The position numbers and the translations under genes are program-made. Below, piece after piece: positions 44,790-54,439 of a stretch of 64,000 bases of DNA. The notes beneath the pieces are model-generated. The model searched no databases and was not told the DNA's origin. It saw only the letters and a program-made list of their open reading frames with translations. Location: the NCBI RefSeq assembly GCF_041583835.1, contig NZ_JBFHFC010000005.1, forward strand, positions 1 to 64,000, written 5' to 3'. The stretch's first letter is position 1, and the number at the start of each line of letters is the position of its first letter. This DNA is from Thiomicrorhabdus sp041583835. Lineage in GTDB: Bacteria > Pseudomonadota > Gammaproteobacteria > Thiomicrospirales > Thiomicrospiraceae.

Positions 44790-45605
44790 TCAGTGACCTT
44801 CGTCGTGAGCCATACCTAGATAAACAATTGTAAGCACCATAAAGATGAAGGCCTGTAGGGTGATAACCAACAAGTGGAAAATCAACCAACCTAAATCTAG
44901 TAGGATTTGTAAAGGTGCCCAGAATAGCGCAGCGGCACCCACTGCTAAAGTTCCACCAATCAATGCGATCAGTAGGAATACCAGCTCACCCGCGAACATG
45001 TTACCGAACAAACGCAGAGCAAGAGAAAGTGGTTTAGAAACTTCTTCGATCATGGTCATTACAACGTTAACCGGGATAAAGAACTTTCCGAAAGGGTGGA
45101 ATAGGAACATTTTGATGAAACCGCCCACACCTTTGATTTTGATGTTATAGAAAAGAATCAGAGCAAAAACCGTAAACGCCATTGCCAATGTTGTATTCAA
45201 ATCAGTAGTAGGTACAACCTTCAAGTGTGCATGGGCATCACCGGTAATCAACTGATACAAATATGGAAGAAGATCTACAGGGATCAAGTCCATGAAGTTC
45301 ATTAACCAAACCCATAAGAAAATGGTTAACGCTAAAGGTGCAATTAAAGGATTGTGACCAGGAAAAGCGTCTCTCACATTGGTAGATACGAAATCAAGAA
45401 TGGATTCAACAAAGTTTTGGAATCCACCAGGCGTTCCAGCCTCAATCTGTTTACCTAAACGTGCCGCTACAAAAACGATCAGCGCGCCAAGCAATAAACT
45501 TACAACAATGGTATCCAGGTTAAATGTCCAGAAACCTTCGCCTATGTGATTATTTGTCAAGTGATGTTGAATATACTCGACAGTTCCCATCTTTTCAGCA
45601 CTCAA
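44790..45605 (-). CDS. atpB: ATP synthase a subunit
   Basis: 271 residues. Membrane stator subunit forming the proton half-channels: five or six helices, with the essential Arg in SKPLSLALRLFGNMFAGE and the conserved helix LLVITLQAFIFMVLTIVYLGMA. The start is TTG at 45605, seven bases after AAGGAG; an internal ATG at residue 6 has no such site. GVGGFIKMFLFHPFGKF is a proteobacterial marker. 11 bp after atpI. Confidence 0.97.
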   Translation of the reverse strand: MSAEKMGTVEYIQHHLTNNHIGEGFWTFNLDTIVVSLLLGALIVFVAARLGKQIEAGTPGGFQNFVESILDFVSTNVRDAFPGHNPLIAPLALTIFLWVWLMNFMDLIPVDLLPYLYQLITGDAHAHLKVVPTTDLNTTLAMAFTVFALILFYNIKIKGVGGFIKMFLFHPFGKFFIPVNVVMTMIEEVSKPLSLALRLFGNMFAGELVFLLIALIGGTLAVGAAALFWAPLQILLDLGWLIFHLLVITLQAFIFMVLTIVYLGMAHDEGH

Positions 45606-45616
45606 GGGTCTTCTCC

Positions 45617-45979
45617 TTAGTCAGTCAAACGACGCTTACCTTTAAGATTGAACATCTGGCCGATTTGCATGACAACGAATGTCAGTACAACCGCCATCGG
45701 TTCGAACTTAAAGAGCGCCAGCCCTAAAACAAACAACACAGCCAACAGAATAAACCTGACGACTGCACTCAAATATAAAACTAAAATTCCAAATTTAGGG
45801 TCTTCTGCCGCTTTATCATTGGCTTTCTTGAACGTAATGCTTAGCATCAACACGTTCATTAAACCGATAAACAAGCCGTAAACAGCTGACCACAACTGAC
45901 CTTGAGTAGCAAAAATAACCACGGCGATCAAGCCGATAATGCCTTGGATTTTCAACGGTTGACTAAGATTTTTGATCAT
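45617..45979 (-). CDS. atpI: ATP synthase subunit I
   Basis: 120 residues with four membrane helices (GIIGLIAVVIFATQG, SAVYGLFIGLMNVLMLSI, VRFILLAVLFVLGLALF, AVVLTFVVMQIGQMF). AtpI assists c-ring assembly. It overlaps the upstream atpZ-like gene by 17 bp and precedes atpB by 11 bp. Confidence 0.9.
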   Translation of the reverse strand: MIKNLSQPLKIQGIIGLIAVVIFATQGQLWSAVYGLFIGLMNVLMLSITFKKANDKAAEDPKFGILVLYLSAVVRFILLAVLFVLGLALFKFEPMAVVLTFVVMQIGQMFNLKGKRRLTD

Positions 45980-46241
45980 CTTTCTTTTCTTCTACAACCG
46001 GGTCCAACTTACTCGAAAGCCTCATCACCTTTTGTGTGCCGCCTATAAAACCAAGCAGACCACACAAAAGTAAAAATATTGGTGTCGTTTCAAATAGCTG
46101 ATCTAACGCATAACCAACTAAAAATCCCGCCACGATCATGGATGTAAAAATCGATCCGGCGCCCATCAATAGGAAATTTACCGCTGGTTTCGGCGCGTCA
46201 CCTGCTTTTGATTTTTGTGGCTCTTTATTTGAATCACTCAT
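45963..46241 (-). CDS. AtpZ-like ATP synthase assembly protein
   Basis: 92 residues from the ATG at 46241; an in-frame extension to 46304 exists but is not conserved-looking. Two membrane helices (NFLLMGAGSIFTSMIVAGFLVGYALD and PIFLLLCGLLGFIGGTQKVM) and an acidic, Lys-rich tail: the layout of the AtpZ/AtpI family encoded first in atp operons. The overlap with atpI supports cotranscription. The ribosome site is weak. Confidence 0.78.
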   Translation of the reverse strand: MSDSNKEPQKSKAGDAPKPAVNFLLMGAGSIFTSMIVAGFLVGYALDQLFETTPIFLLLCGLLGFIGGTQKVMRLSSKLDPVVEEKKDDQKS

Positions 46242-46448
46242 TCGATGACAAACTCTATTAATGATACTTTTTAGTTGAAAATTGTTCAAGCTAAACGGCC
46301 GCACATAATAAAGCTTTATGACGTCAAAAGCTAGCTTATAAGTTTGTTTTTCTGTGTTTTTTCTAGGGGCTTGGTTTAAACTTACTACATGCTGTATATC
46401 ATTAAGTTTAGGCCACTAGATATATTCGTCATCAAAACAAAATTTTTA

Positions 46449-46467
46449 TGATTGAGATTTTCAATCA
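46449..46467 (-). terminator. Probable terminator after parB
   Basis: A 7-bp stem TGATTGA/TCAATCA with a 5-base loop lies 13 bases after the parB stop; on the minus strand the sequence after it is TAAAAATTTT. Weak but well placed. The following ~200 bases to atpZ are AT-rich and should hold the atp promoter, which I could not pin down. Confidence 0.5.
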
Positions 46468-46479
46468 ATTTTCTCTTTT

Positions 46480-47349
46480 TTAAAAAAGATTTAATAACCG
46501 GTTCAATTCTTCCAAATTGTCATAGCTAATTTCCAGCTTTCCTTTACCGTTTTCACGATGATTGATCTTCACTGGAGCGGCAATCTTATCGGCAAGTTGT
46601 TTTTGTTTCTGTTGAATTTCTTCAAATCCGGGAATTTGTTTTTTCTTAGCTTCTTTAATTACTTTCGATGGTACCAATATCTGTTGTACCGCCTCTTCCA
46701 TCTCTCTGACTGACCATCCCTTATCAATGGCTTTTTCTGTCAACTCCAACTGAACTTCTTCAGGCAACGTAATAATGGCACGGGCATGCCCCATGCTGAT
46801 CAGCCCTTCATGCAAGGCATCCTGTACACTCTGCGGTAACTTCAACAGTCTTAATAAGTTCGATACTGCCGTACGTGAACGCCCAACCGCGTCCGCCACT
46901 TCCTGCTGGGTTAACTCGAACTCTTTTAACAGGCGCTGTAAACCAATGGCGGTTTCAATTGGATTCAGGTCTTCACGCTGAATGTTTTCAATCAATGCCA
47001 TCGCCAATGTTGCCTGGCTATCCGCCTGACGGACTACAACCGGAACCTTATCAAGACCTGCTAGCTGAGCCGCTCGCCAACGACGTTCACCGGCAATGAT
47101 CTCATAACGATCATCATCCAGCGCCTTGACGACAATGGGTTGCACGACACCCTGTACACGAATGGAATCAGCCAGCTCTCTCAATGCCGTCTCGTCAAAC
47201 TGTTGACGAGGCTGATACACACCCGCCTGTAACTGTGTGACCGAAAGCTTTTCGATACGTAGATCGGTATTGCTATTCTCTGACTTCTGTTTTGCACCAA
47301 TCATGGCGTGAATGCCACGATTCCCCATTCCTGAGCGTTTTTTTGCCAC
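46480..47349 (-). CDS. parB: Chromosome-partitioning protein ParB
   Basis: 289 residues, GTG start. ParB is a CTP-dependent DNA clamp that loads at parS and spreads. The N-terminal domain has QPRQQFDETALRELADSI, then the CTPase/arginine-rich motif YEIIAGERRWRAAQLAG near 106-122, the helix-turn-helix LTQQEVADAVGRSRTAVSNLLRLLKLP and a C-terminal dimer domain ending LEELNRLLNLF. It lies 37 bp after parA. Two parS-like sites occur in this window. Confidence 0.97.
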   Translation of the reverse strand: MAKKRSGMGNRGIHAMIGAKQKSENSNTDLRIEKLSVTQLQAGVYQPRQQFDETALRELADSIRVQGVVQPIVVKALDDDRYEIIAGERRWRAAQLAGLDKVPVVVRQADSQATLAMALIENIQREDLNPIETAIGLQRLLKEFELTQQEVADAVGRSRTAVSNLLRLLKLPQSVQDALHEGLISMGHARAIITLPEEVQLELTEKAIDKGWSVREMEEAVQQILVPSKVIKEAKKKQIPGFEEIQQKQKQLADKIAAPVKINHRENGKGKLEISYDNLEELNRLLNLF

Positions 47350-47386
47350 GGTTACCCTACCTTCTTTTTCTATTGTCAGAGTTAAT

Positions 47387-48154
47387 TTAAATTTGTGTTT
47401 TTCTTATCAGTTCATTTGCCAAAGCAAGATAAGCAATGGCACCATTTGAAGAGGCGTCATAATCCAAAATTGATTCACCATAACTCGGCGCTTCCGCCAA
47501 TCGCACATTTCTTGGAATAATGGTTTGCAGCACTTTCATTCCGAAATGTGCAACCAACTGATTTGAAACGTCATTGGCTAAATTATTACGGCGATCATGC
47601 ATCGTTCTTAACAAGCCGTCGATATGTAAACTTGGGTTAAGCTCTTCTTTAATCGTCTCAATCGTATCCATTAAGGCAGAAAGACCTTCCAGTGCAAAGT
47701 ATTCGCACTGTACCGGAACGACGATGCCGTCAGCAGCAGTCAAAGCGTTCAATGTCAGCATATTCAACGTCGGAGGACAATCAATCAATACCGCATCGTA
47801 TTCGGTCCGCACTTTCTTAAGGGCCTTACGTAAACGTTTCGGTCCCATATTCTCTTCCAAAAGTGCGACTTCGGCCGCCGTCAAATCACCATTGGCCGGC
47901 ATCAAATCCAAATTTGCCAACTCAACATGCTGAATCGCCGAGCGGGCTTTGGATTCACCCACCAACACTTCAAAAACCGAATTCTCAAGATTGTCTTTGT
48001 CCACCCCGATAGCGACGGTACTATTGCCTTGAGGATCAAGATCAATCAATAAAACCTTTTTTCCCAAACGCGCCAAAGAGGCCGCTAAATTGACACTGGT
48101 TGTGGTTTTCCCCACGCCCCCTTTCTGATTTGCCAACGCAATCACTCTGCCCAC
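47387..48154 (-). CDS. parA: Chromosome-partitioning ATPase ParA
   Basis: 255 residues, GTG start. Deviant Walker A NQKGGVGKTTTS at 9-20 with the signature Lys, DLDPQGNS, and VLIDCPPTLNMLTLNAL. ParA uses ATP-dependent DNA binding to move ParB-parS complexes. Between rsmG and parB, the standard mnmG-rsmG-parA-parB order near the replication origin. Confidence 0.97.
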   Translation of the reverse strand: MGRVIALANQKGGVGKTTTSVNLAASLARLGKKVLLIDLDPQGNSTVAIGVDKDNLENSVFEVLVGESKARSAIQHVELANLDLMPANGDLTAAEVALLEENMGPKRLRKALKKVRTEYDAVLIDCPPTLNMLTLNALTAADGIVVPVQCEYFALEGLSALMDTIETIKEELNPSLHIDGLLRTMHDRRNNLANDVSNQLVAHFGMKVLQTIIPRNVRLAEAPSYGESILDYDASSNGAIAYLALANELIRKTQI

Positions 48155-48203
48155 GAACTCTCACCTAGTCTTTTAGTATTTAATCTTGAGTTATATAAGT
48201 TTA

Positions 48204-48845
48204 TTACAATTCCGCCGGTTTACAGGCTTTAATCAACATACGTTGCGCCTCCAACCCGGGAACATGCAAATCAATCATGGCCTCGATTTTCACCTGGCCC
48301 GGTAAGTCTGAATAATCTTCAAAATCTTTCTGCGCTTTCATCGCCCACCAATATCCGTCAGGCTTTAACAGATGTGAGGTCCAATGCAACATATCTTCAA
48401 GCGAAGCAAACGCTCTCGAAACAATGCCGTCGTATAATTCTTCCGGCTGATAGGTTTCAACCCGCTGATGGAATATAGTGGTATTTTGCAATCCCAGCTC
48501 AGCCTTAGCCTGTATCAAAAAACGGGTTTTCTTGCTGTTACTGTCCAACAAATCAACTTGCTTATCGGGGTAACAAATCGCCAAAGGAATTCCCGGCAAT
48601 CCTCCGCCCGTACCCACGTCGATCAATCTTTGACCACTAATATGAGGCACGATACTCAAGCTGTCCAGCAAATGCTTAACCAGCATCTCCCGAGGATCTC
48701 TAATCGCCGTAAGGTTATAAACCTTATTCCACTTTTCCAACAACGTCAAATAGGCCATCAACTTATCGATCGCCGACTCGGGCAGATCGATTCCGATCTC
48801 TCCAATCCCTTGTTGCAATTGAATTCTTAATTTTTCTTGATCCAT
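48204..48845 (-). CDS. rsmG: 16S rRNA (guanine527-N7)-methyltransferase
   Basis: 213 residues from the ATG at 48845, which avoids overlap with mnmG (an in-frame start at 48875 would overlap by 23 bp). SAM-dependent enzyme that methylates G527 of 16S rRNA. Motifs: LVKHLLDSLSI, the SAM loop LIDVGTGGGLPGIPLAI, LLDSNSKKTRFL, and VSRAFASLEDML. Immediately downstream of mnmG. Confidence 0.96.
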   Translation of the reverse strand: MDQEKLRIQLQQGIGEIGIDLPESAIDKLMAYLTLLEKWNKVYNLTAIRDPREMLVKHLLDSLSIVPHISGQRLIDVGTGGGLPGIPLAICYPDKQVDLLDSNSKKTRFLIQAKAELGLQNTTIFHQRVETYQPEELYDGIVSRAFASLEDMLHWTSHLLKPDGYWWAMKAQKDFEDYSDLPGQVKIEAMIDLHVPGLEAQRMLIKACKPAEL

Positions 48846-48852
48846 AGTGAAT

Positions 48853-50751
48853 TTAGGCAACCTTATTACCTGCACGATGCTTTTTGATTGAAATCAGCAA
48901 GATGGAAATGGCCGCAGGGGTAATACCCGAAATTCGGCCGGCCATGCCCAATGTTGCAGGCTTATGGTCACGCAACTTCTGCTTCACTTCATTTGAAAGT
49001 CCGGAAATCTTATCCAAATCCAAATCTTCCGGAATCTTGACCGATTCCGAACGCTTCATCTTATCGATTTCCTGCTTCTGACGTTCGATATAACCGGAAT
49101 ATTTCGCTTCAATTTCAATCTGATCGACCACCGCTTCGGAATCGACGCCATCACCGAAGACCTCAAGTTCCGCCAAAGCATTATAGGCAACGTTCGGACG
49201 TTTCAACAAATCAAATAGACTCTGCTCTTTACTCAGAGGCAGTGCCATCAACTCTTCGGCTTTCTTCGCTTCGGCATGCGCAGGGTAGATCCAAGTCTGC
49301 TTCAAACGATCCAACTCTTTTTCCAATGCTTCCATCTTGCTTTCAAATGCCATCCAACGGACATCGTCGATCAAGCCGAATTCACGCGCAATCGGCGTCA
49401 AACGCTGGTCGGCATTGTCTTCGCGCAGCATCAGGCGGTATTCCGCTCGCGATGTAAACATACGATAAGGTTCGCTGGTACCTAATGTAATCAAGTCATC
49501 CACCAAAACACCCAGATACGCTTCATCGCGTCGCGGATACCATTGCTCTTTTACCTGCGCACGGCGTGCCGCGTTCATACCCGCTAAAATCCCTTGGGCG
49601 GCGGCTTCTTCATAACCGGTGGTACCGTTGATCTGTCCGGCAAAGAACAATCCGTGGATGTGTTGGCTTTCAAGGGTCGGTTTCAGGCCACGCGGGTCGA
49701 AATAGTCGTATTCAATCGCATAGCCAGGGCGCATGATGCGTGCGTTTTCCAAACCTTCCATAGAGCGTACGATCTGCATCTGAGTTTCGAACGGCAAACT
49801 GGTTGAAATTCCGTTCGGGTAAAGTTCGATACTGGCCAAGCCTTCCGGCTCGATAAAAACCTGATGGCGATCCTTATCGGCGAAACGCATTACCTTGTCT
49901 TCAATCGACGGACAATAACGCGGGCCGACACTGTCGATCTCCCCTTGATCCGAATACATGGGTGACTGATCCAAAGAAGCCATAATGGCTTCATGCGTCT
50001 GTGCATTAGTATAAGTAATGTAGCAAGGAATCTGCTGCGGATGCATCGAACGCTTGCCCATATAGGAAAAGACCGGTGCCGGATCGTCGCCGTGTTGAAT
50101 CTGCATCGCATCGAAATTAACCGTACGTGCATCGATACGAGGAGGGGTACCGGTTTTCAAACGCCCCACCGGCAAATTGATTTCACGTAAACGAGCGGCC
50201 AAACGATTCGCAGGCGCATCCCCGGCGCGTCCGCCTTCATAGTTCTGTAGACCGATATGAATTCTTCCGGCCAGGAATGTACCGACCGTTAACACGACTT
50301 GGTTCGCATAAAACTTAAGGCCCATTTTGGTTTCGACGCCACGAACGTGATCGCCTTCCAAAATCAGGTCTTCTACCGGCTGCTGGAAAATAGACAGGTT
50401 AACCTGATTTTCCAAACGGGTACGGATCGCCTGGCGGTATAGAACACGGTCGGCCTGGGCACGAGTCGCACGCACGGCTGGACCTTTGGATGCGTTTAAA
50501 ATACGGAACTGAATTCCAGCTTCGTCAATTGCCAATGCCATCGCACCGCCCAACGCGTCGACTTCCTTAACCAGATGACCCTTACCGATTCCGCCAATAG
50601 CCGGGTTACATGACATCTGCCCCAAGGTATCGATATTATGAGTCAGCAACAAGGTTTTCAAACCCATGCGAGCAGACGCTAAGGCCGCTTCCGTTCCCGC
50701 ATGCCCGCCACCTACGACAATGACATCATAATTTGAAATTTGCGCATCCAT
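48853..50751 (-). CDS. mnmG: tRNA uridine-5-carboxymethylaminomethyl modification enzyme MnmG
   Basis: 632 residues, full length. FAD-dependent partner of MnmE (encoded at 62 kb) in modifying U34 of tRNAs. FAD motif VVGGGHAGTEAALASARMG near 12-30, the family signatures GPRYCPSIEDKVMRF and GQINGTTGYEEAAAQGILAGMNA, the catalytic Cys in QMSCNPAIGG, and the C-terminal helical domain from about 550. One near-match to a DnaA box (TGTGGATAT, 50764-50772) lies just upstream; too little to call an origin. Confidence 0.98.
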   Translation of the reverse strand: MDAQISNYDVIVVGGGHAGTEAALASARMGLKTLLLTHNIDTLGQMSCNPAIGGIGKGHLVKEVDALGGAMALAIDEAGIQFRILNASKGPAVRATRAQADRVLYRQAIRTRLENQVNLSIFQQPVEDLILEGDHVRGVETKMGLKFYANQVVLTVGTFLAGRIHIGLQNYEGGRAGDAPANRLAARLREINLPVGRLKTGTPPRIDARTVNFDAMQIQHGDDPAPVFSYMGKRSMHPQQIPCYITYTNAQTHEAIMASLDQSPMYSDQGEIDSVGPRYCPSIEDKVMRFADKDRHQVFIEPEGLASIELYPNGISTSLPFETQMQIVRSMEGLENARIMRPGYAIEYDYFDPRGLKPTLESQHIHGLFFAGQINGTTGYEEAAAQGILAGMNAARRAQVKEQWYPRRDEAYLGVLVDDLITLGTSEPYRMFTSRAEYRLMLREDNADQRLTPIAREFGLIDDVRWMAFESKMEALEKELDRLKQTWIYPAHAEAKKAEELMALPLSKEQSLFDLLKRPNVAYNALAELEVFGDGVDSEAVVDQIEIEAKYSGYIERQKQEIDKMKRSESVKIPEDLDLDKISGLSNEVKQKLRDHKPATLGMAGRISGITPAAISILLISIKKHRAGNKVA

Positions 50752-50895
50752 GTTGCTTTCCTTTGTGGATATGGCCGATTATGGGTCGACACTATAGGCA
50801 ATCAAATAAAACTTTCATAAAATAGTAGTGTATTTTACCATAAGCTAATCCTATTCAACTAGGCATCCAACGCAATCCCTACCTCGGAGGTGAAA

Positions 50896-51498
50896 ATGCA
50901 CTCTTTTTACTACAAAAACAAGTGGATAACAGCCGGCTTTATCATCGGATTTTCCCTACTTTCCAGCTGCTCTTTAACACCACCTAAAAGTATGATGGAT
51001 GTTCAAGCGGGTGAAACTTTTGTGCTTAAACAAGCCATTACCTTTCCTGCAGAGAAAACCCGCCAATTCATTCAGTTCGGCGAAGTAACCGGCAGCGGGT
51101 TTAACCATAGCGAACAGCATTGCCGTATCGAACTCTACGAAATGTCCAAGCAAGCCGTTACGATTCAACCAGAGAGTTTTATCATCAGCCGTGTCCAACT
51201 AGGCGAAGAGCAAATAGCTCGAACCGATCGATCCATGCAATTTGCGTCCAATCAATACGCGGCTATTCAGACCGACATCGCCAGAGACCCGATCATGTTG
51301 GCTATGGATAATTATGATCGTCCAGAAACCATGGATTTAGTACACCTGTACTTAAAATCCGATAAACAACCCAATGTTTACCGTCTGACCTGCGCAGGGG
51401 CTTTAAGCAATGGTGATTTAAAGGACGCACCTAGAAGTTATCGTCCGGAAAGAGCGGATATCAATCGAATCCTTGGAAACATCGGTATGATTCGCTGA
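50896..51498 (+). CDS. Predicted lipoprotein of unknown function
   Basis: 200 residues from the ATG at 50896, which has GGAGG five bases upstream; a GTG at 50890 lies within the ribosome site. A signal peptide (WITAGFIIGFSLLSSC) ends in lipobox LSSC. The mature protein has strand-rich stretches (ETFVLKQAITFPAEKTRQFIQFGEV) and two Cys (HCRIELYEM and LTCAGA) that could form a disulfide. I do not recognise the family. Monocistronic in appearance, between mnmG and a chemoreceptor gene. Confidence 0.75.
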   Translation: MHSFYYKNKWITAGFIIGFSLLSSCSLTPPKSMMDVQAGETFVLKQAITFPAEKTRQFIQFGEVTGSGFNHSEQHCRIELYEMSKQAVTIQPESFIISRVQLGEEQIARTDRSMQFASNQYAAIQTDIARDPIMLAMDNYDRPETMDLVHLYLKSDKQPNVYRLTCAGALSNGDLKDAPRSYRPERADINRILGNIGMIR

Positions 51499-51622
51499 TA
51501 ATTAAATAAGCATTTCATTAAATAAGTAATAAATACCACGTCATAAATATTATTACTTCTTATTCTCTCCAAAATGTAATAGACTGATTTCCATACAAAT
51601 ATCAGGTATTCCAGGAGAGAAT

Positions 51623-53956
51623 ATGCATTCACTTAAGTCCCGCTTCACTCTTGTTCTTACCATCGTTCTACTGAGTTTAGGGGGGCTTATGATTGCCATC
51701 AATACCTCCTTGGATAAAATCCAACAACTCGAAGAAACCTCCACATTCTCGCAACAGGTCCATAGCCATCTTCTGGAATTACGCAAGCAAGAAAAAGACT
51801 TTCTAATACGTAAGGACACAAAATACATCGACCAATTCAACGCTACCTACACCCAAACCCAAGAAAATATCCAGCAACTCTCTCACAACTTAACGGAAAT
51901 CAACCAATCCAATGCCGTGATTGAATCTCTATCCTCACTGTTGCTTCAATACCGTGAACGCTTTATCGCACTGTCCGAATTACAAAAAAACATCGGCTTA
52001 ACTCCCAAGGACGGACTATATGGCAGCCTAAGAGATTCGGTACACAAAGCGGAAGGGCTTTTAAAAGAGACCGGCCAGATTGCCCTGACGGCAGACATGC
52101 TAATGCTTCGCCGTAACGAAAAAGATTTTATGTTGAGATTTGCAGACAAATACCGAGATAAATTCCTTAAGAACTTCACTAAATTCGAACAAAATTTAGT
52201 ATCCAGCAGCTTATATCCCGACCAAAAAAATACCGTTATGGCGGCGATGAATAAATATAAAACCGACTTTCTAGCGCTGTTTGAAGCCGAACAGAAAAAA
52301 GGTCTGGACGAAAATTCCGGACTGCAAGGCGAAGTAAGGGCCTCTATTCACGCAACAGAAAAACCCTTACAAGAATTACAAGAACACATCAACACCATCC
52401 TGGTTCAACAACACCGCAATATCGGCTTTACCCTATGGACCATCGCCATCTTGGCTATCCTGGTAATCGTCTTTATTCTGATACAAACGACATTTAAAGT
52501 TCTAAAAGGCGTATCGATTTTAACCAAGGGTATGCAGCACACCCGGGAAACCGGAAATTTCAGTCACCCAATCAAACACAACCTCAAAGACGAGTTCGGA
52601 GACATAGCCAATACCTACAACGGCTTGCTCAATAAAATCTCCGATGAAATGAACCATATCAATCAAATCATCACTGCCATTGCACAAGGCGAATTCAAAC
52701 AGCGCATCAACCAAGAATACACCGGCGACTTCGAAAAACTGAGACTCAATCTCAATCAGGCCGTGGACAGTGTGGACAATACCATGGATGCACTTGAAGA
52801 GATTATGGTCGCTTTGGAAAACGGCCGCTTTAATGTCCGCATGAGTGCAACCGTCAAAGGAGCACTTAAAGCCAAGGTAGATCATTCCATGCATTTCCTC
52901 GAATCCGCACACGAAGAGATCCGCACCGTCATGAACCACGTTTCGCAGGGACTGTTCGACCATCGCATCCAAAGTGAATTGCCGGGAGATCTCGAGATAT
53001 TGAAAGAGGTCATCAATCATTCCGTCAGCGAGGTTGATAGAGCGTTCTCGGAAATAAGCGAATACGCCGATGCGATCTCTTCCAACGATCTTACCCACAC
53101 CATACAAGGAAAATTCAGCGGAACCGTCAACAAGGTTCAAAACGACCTGAACAACGCACTGAACAATCTATCCAATACCATTGCTAAAGTGAATGAAACG
53201 GCGCTTGAAGTCGAACAAGGCTCCAACCGGGTTTCTACAACCAGCACCAGCTTGGCAAAACGCACCCAACAAGAGGCATCCTCTCTGGAACAGACCGCAG
53301 CGGCAATCGAAGAGATGACTTCCAGCGTCACCCAAGCATCGGAAAACGCACGTCTAGCCAACCAACTGAGTAATGCAACCAAAGAGGAAGCGCAAAAAGG
53401 TGAAAAGGTCATGCAATCCACCATTCTGTCGATGCACGAGATTCAAGATTCAAGCAATAAGATTGAAGAGATCGTCACTCTTATCGACAGTATCGCCTTC
53501 CAAACCAACCTATTGGCCCTGAATGCCGCAGTTGAAGCGGCTCGAGCAGGCGAACAGGGTCGCGGATTCGCCGTTGTCGCCGGCGAAGTGCGCTCTCTCG
53601 CCAGCAAATCTTCCGATGCCGCTCAAGAGATCAAGCTTTTGATTGAAGAAGTCACTCAAAAGGTGGGAAGAGGGTCGGAACTCGCCGAACAATCCGGACA
53701 GGCGTTCGGAATCATTTCTGATTCCATCAATAAGGTTGTGACGATTGTCGAGGAAATCTCGATTTCTAGTGAAGAACAAGCCAAAGGCATCCAAGAAGTC
53801 AATCAAGCTATGAATAACATGGAATCCATCGCCCAACAAAATGCCAACATGGTGGAAAGTTCGGCACACCACTCGGTCGAGCTCAAACAAGATGCGGAAT
53901 ATTTAAAACAATTGGTCAATAGCTTTACGACCAAGCAACAACTGCAAAAAGCTTAA
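51623..53956 (+). CDS. Methyl-accepting chemotaxis protein with HBM-type sensor
   Basis: 777 residues. TM1 is at about 8-28 and TM2 (LWTIAILAILVIVFILIQ) near 270-290; the ~240-residue periplasmic domain has the paired signatures LRKQEKDFLIRKDTKYIDQF and LRRNEKDFMLRFADKYRDKF, typical of helical bimodular (HBM) sensors that bind organic acids in known cases. Several serial HAMP-like modules follow, then the signalling tip SIAFQTNLLALNAAVEAARAGEQGRGFAVVAGEVRSLA near 620. No C-terminal tether pentapeptide. It resembles the receptor at 24-26 kb in layout, so the two are probably paralogues with different ligands. Strong GGAGAG site before the ATG. Confidence 0.93.
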   Translation: MHSLKSRFTLVLTIVLLSLGGLMIAINTSLDKIQQLEETSTFSQQVHSHLLELRKQEKDFLIRKDTKYIDQFNATYTQTQENIQQLSHNLTEINQSNAVIESLSSLLLQYRERFIALSELQKNIGLTPKDGLYGSLRDSVHKAEGLLKETGQIALTADMLMLRRNEKDFMLRFADKYRDKFLKNFTKFEQNLVSSSLYPDQKNTVMAAMNKYKTDFLALFEAEQKKGLDENSGLQGEVRASIHATEKPLQELQEHINTILVQQHRNIGFTLWTIAILAILVIVFILIQTTFKVLKGVSILTKGMQHTRETGNFSHPIKHNLKDEFGDIANTYNGLLNKISDEMNHINQIITAIAQGEFKQRINQEYTGDFEKLRLNLNQAVDSVDNTMDALEEIMVALENGRFNVRMSATVKGALKAKVDHSMHFLESAHEEIRTVMNHVSQGLFDHRIQSELPGDLEILKEVINHSVSEVDRAFSEISEYADAISSNDLTHTIQGKFSGTVNKVQNDLNNALNNLSNTIAKVNETALEVEQGSNRVSTTSTSLAKRTQQEASSLEQTAAAIEEMTSSVTQASENARLANQLSNATKEEAQKGEKVMQSTILSMHEIQDSSNKIEEIVTLIDSIAFQTNLLALNAAVEAARAGEQGRGFAVVAGEVRSLASKSSDAAQEIKLLIEEVTQKVGRGSELAEQSGQAFGIISDSINKVVTIVEEISISSEEQAKGIQEVNQAMNNMESIAQQNANMVESSAHHSVELKQDAEYLKQLVNSFTTKQQLQKA

Positions 53957-53982
53957 CGATTAAAAAAACCCGCTTCTCTAGA

Positions 53983-54411
53983 TTACTGATGATGCATTTC
54001 ACTCACTTGACGAATCCGTTCCGCCGGACGGAACAGCTGCTGCATCAGATAATCCTGCAGCGCTTGAGGATAGCCTTGTTTCGCCAACGCGGTCTGCATA
54101 CACAACAACCACGCATCCCGATCCGATTCGTCCACACGGATATGGGCATGCGCCATCGGAATATTAATGGAACCGTATTTTTCGGCATAGATCTGCGGGC
54201 CGTTCATCCAACCCGATAGGAAATGTACCAGTTTGTCCCTCGATTCGGTCAAATCATCGCGGTGCATCGCACGGATTTTTTTCGCTTCGGGCAAGGTCTC
54301 CATCGCATCGTAAAAATCATCCACCAACTTTACCAGCCCTGCGTGACCTCCGACAGCTTGATATGTAGCGTCGCCCATGCCGTATGCAACCGTCTGCTCG
54401 TTTTCTGACAT
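53983..54411 (-). CDS. Truncated haemoglobin (group II type)
   Basis: 142 residues from the ATG at 54411 (AAGGA nine bases upstream); an upstream in-frame start is unlikely. It has the 2-on-2 globin pattern: VGGHAGLVKLVDDFYDAM, the FLSGWMNGPQIYAEKYG segment, the proximal His in MAHAHIRVDESDRDAW and the conserved Trp of helix G in RDAWLLCM. Group II truncated globins bind oxygen or nitric oxide in the cytoplasm. The gene follows small unknown genes on the same strand. Confidence 0.88.
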   Translation of the reverse strand: MSENEQTVAYGMGDATYQAVGGHAGLVKLVDDFYDAMETLPEAKKIRAMHRDDLTESRDKLVHFLSGWMNGPQIYAEKYGSINIPMAHAHIRVDESDRDAWLLCMQTALAKQGYPQALQDYLMQQLFRPAERIRQVSEMHHQ

Positions 54412-54439
54412 TTGAATCCTTATTGTCGTTTTTCGCCCG

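Noticed and set aside
46305..46448. Search for an FNR or promoter motif before the atp operon
   Set aside because: No TTGAT-N4-ATCAA and no convincing -35/-10 pair was found.
50161..50190. Third parS candidate (TTTCACGTAAAC in mnmG)
   Set aside because: Only about 11 of 16 positions match and the right arm is broken.
50752..50889. Possible replication origin upstream of mnmG
   Set aside because: Only one near DnaA box (TGTGGATAT) and no AT-rich repeat set; parAB and mnmG suggest an origin is near but it is not demonstrated here.
52520..53140. 206-residue minus-strand open frame inside the second chemoreceptor
   Set aside because: Antisense of the HAMP region, no ribosome site and no recognisable protein pattern.
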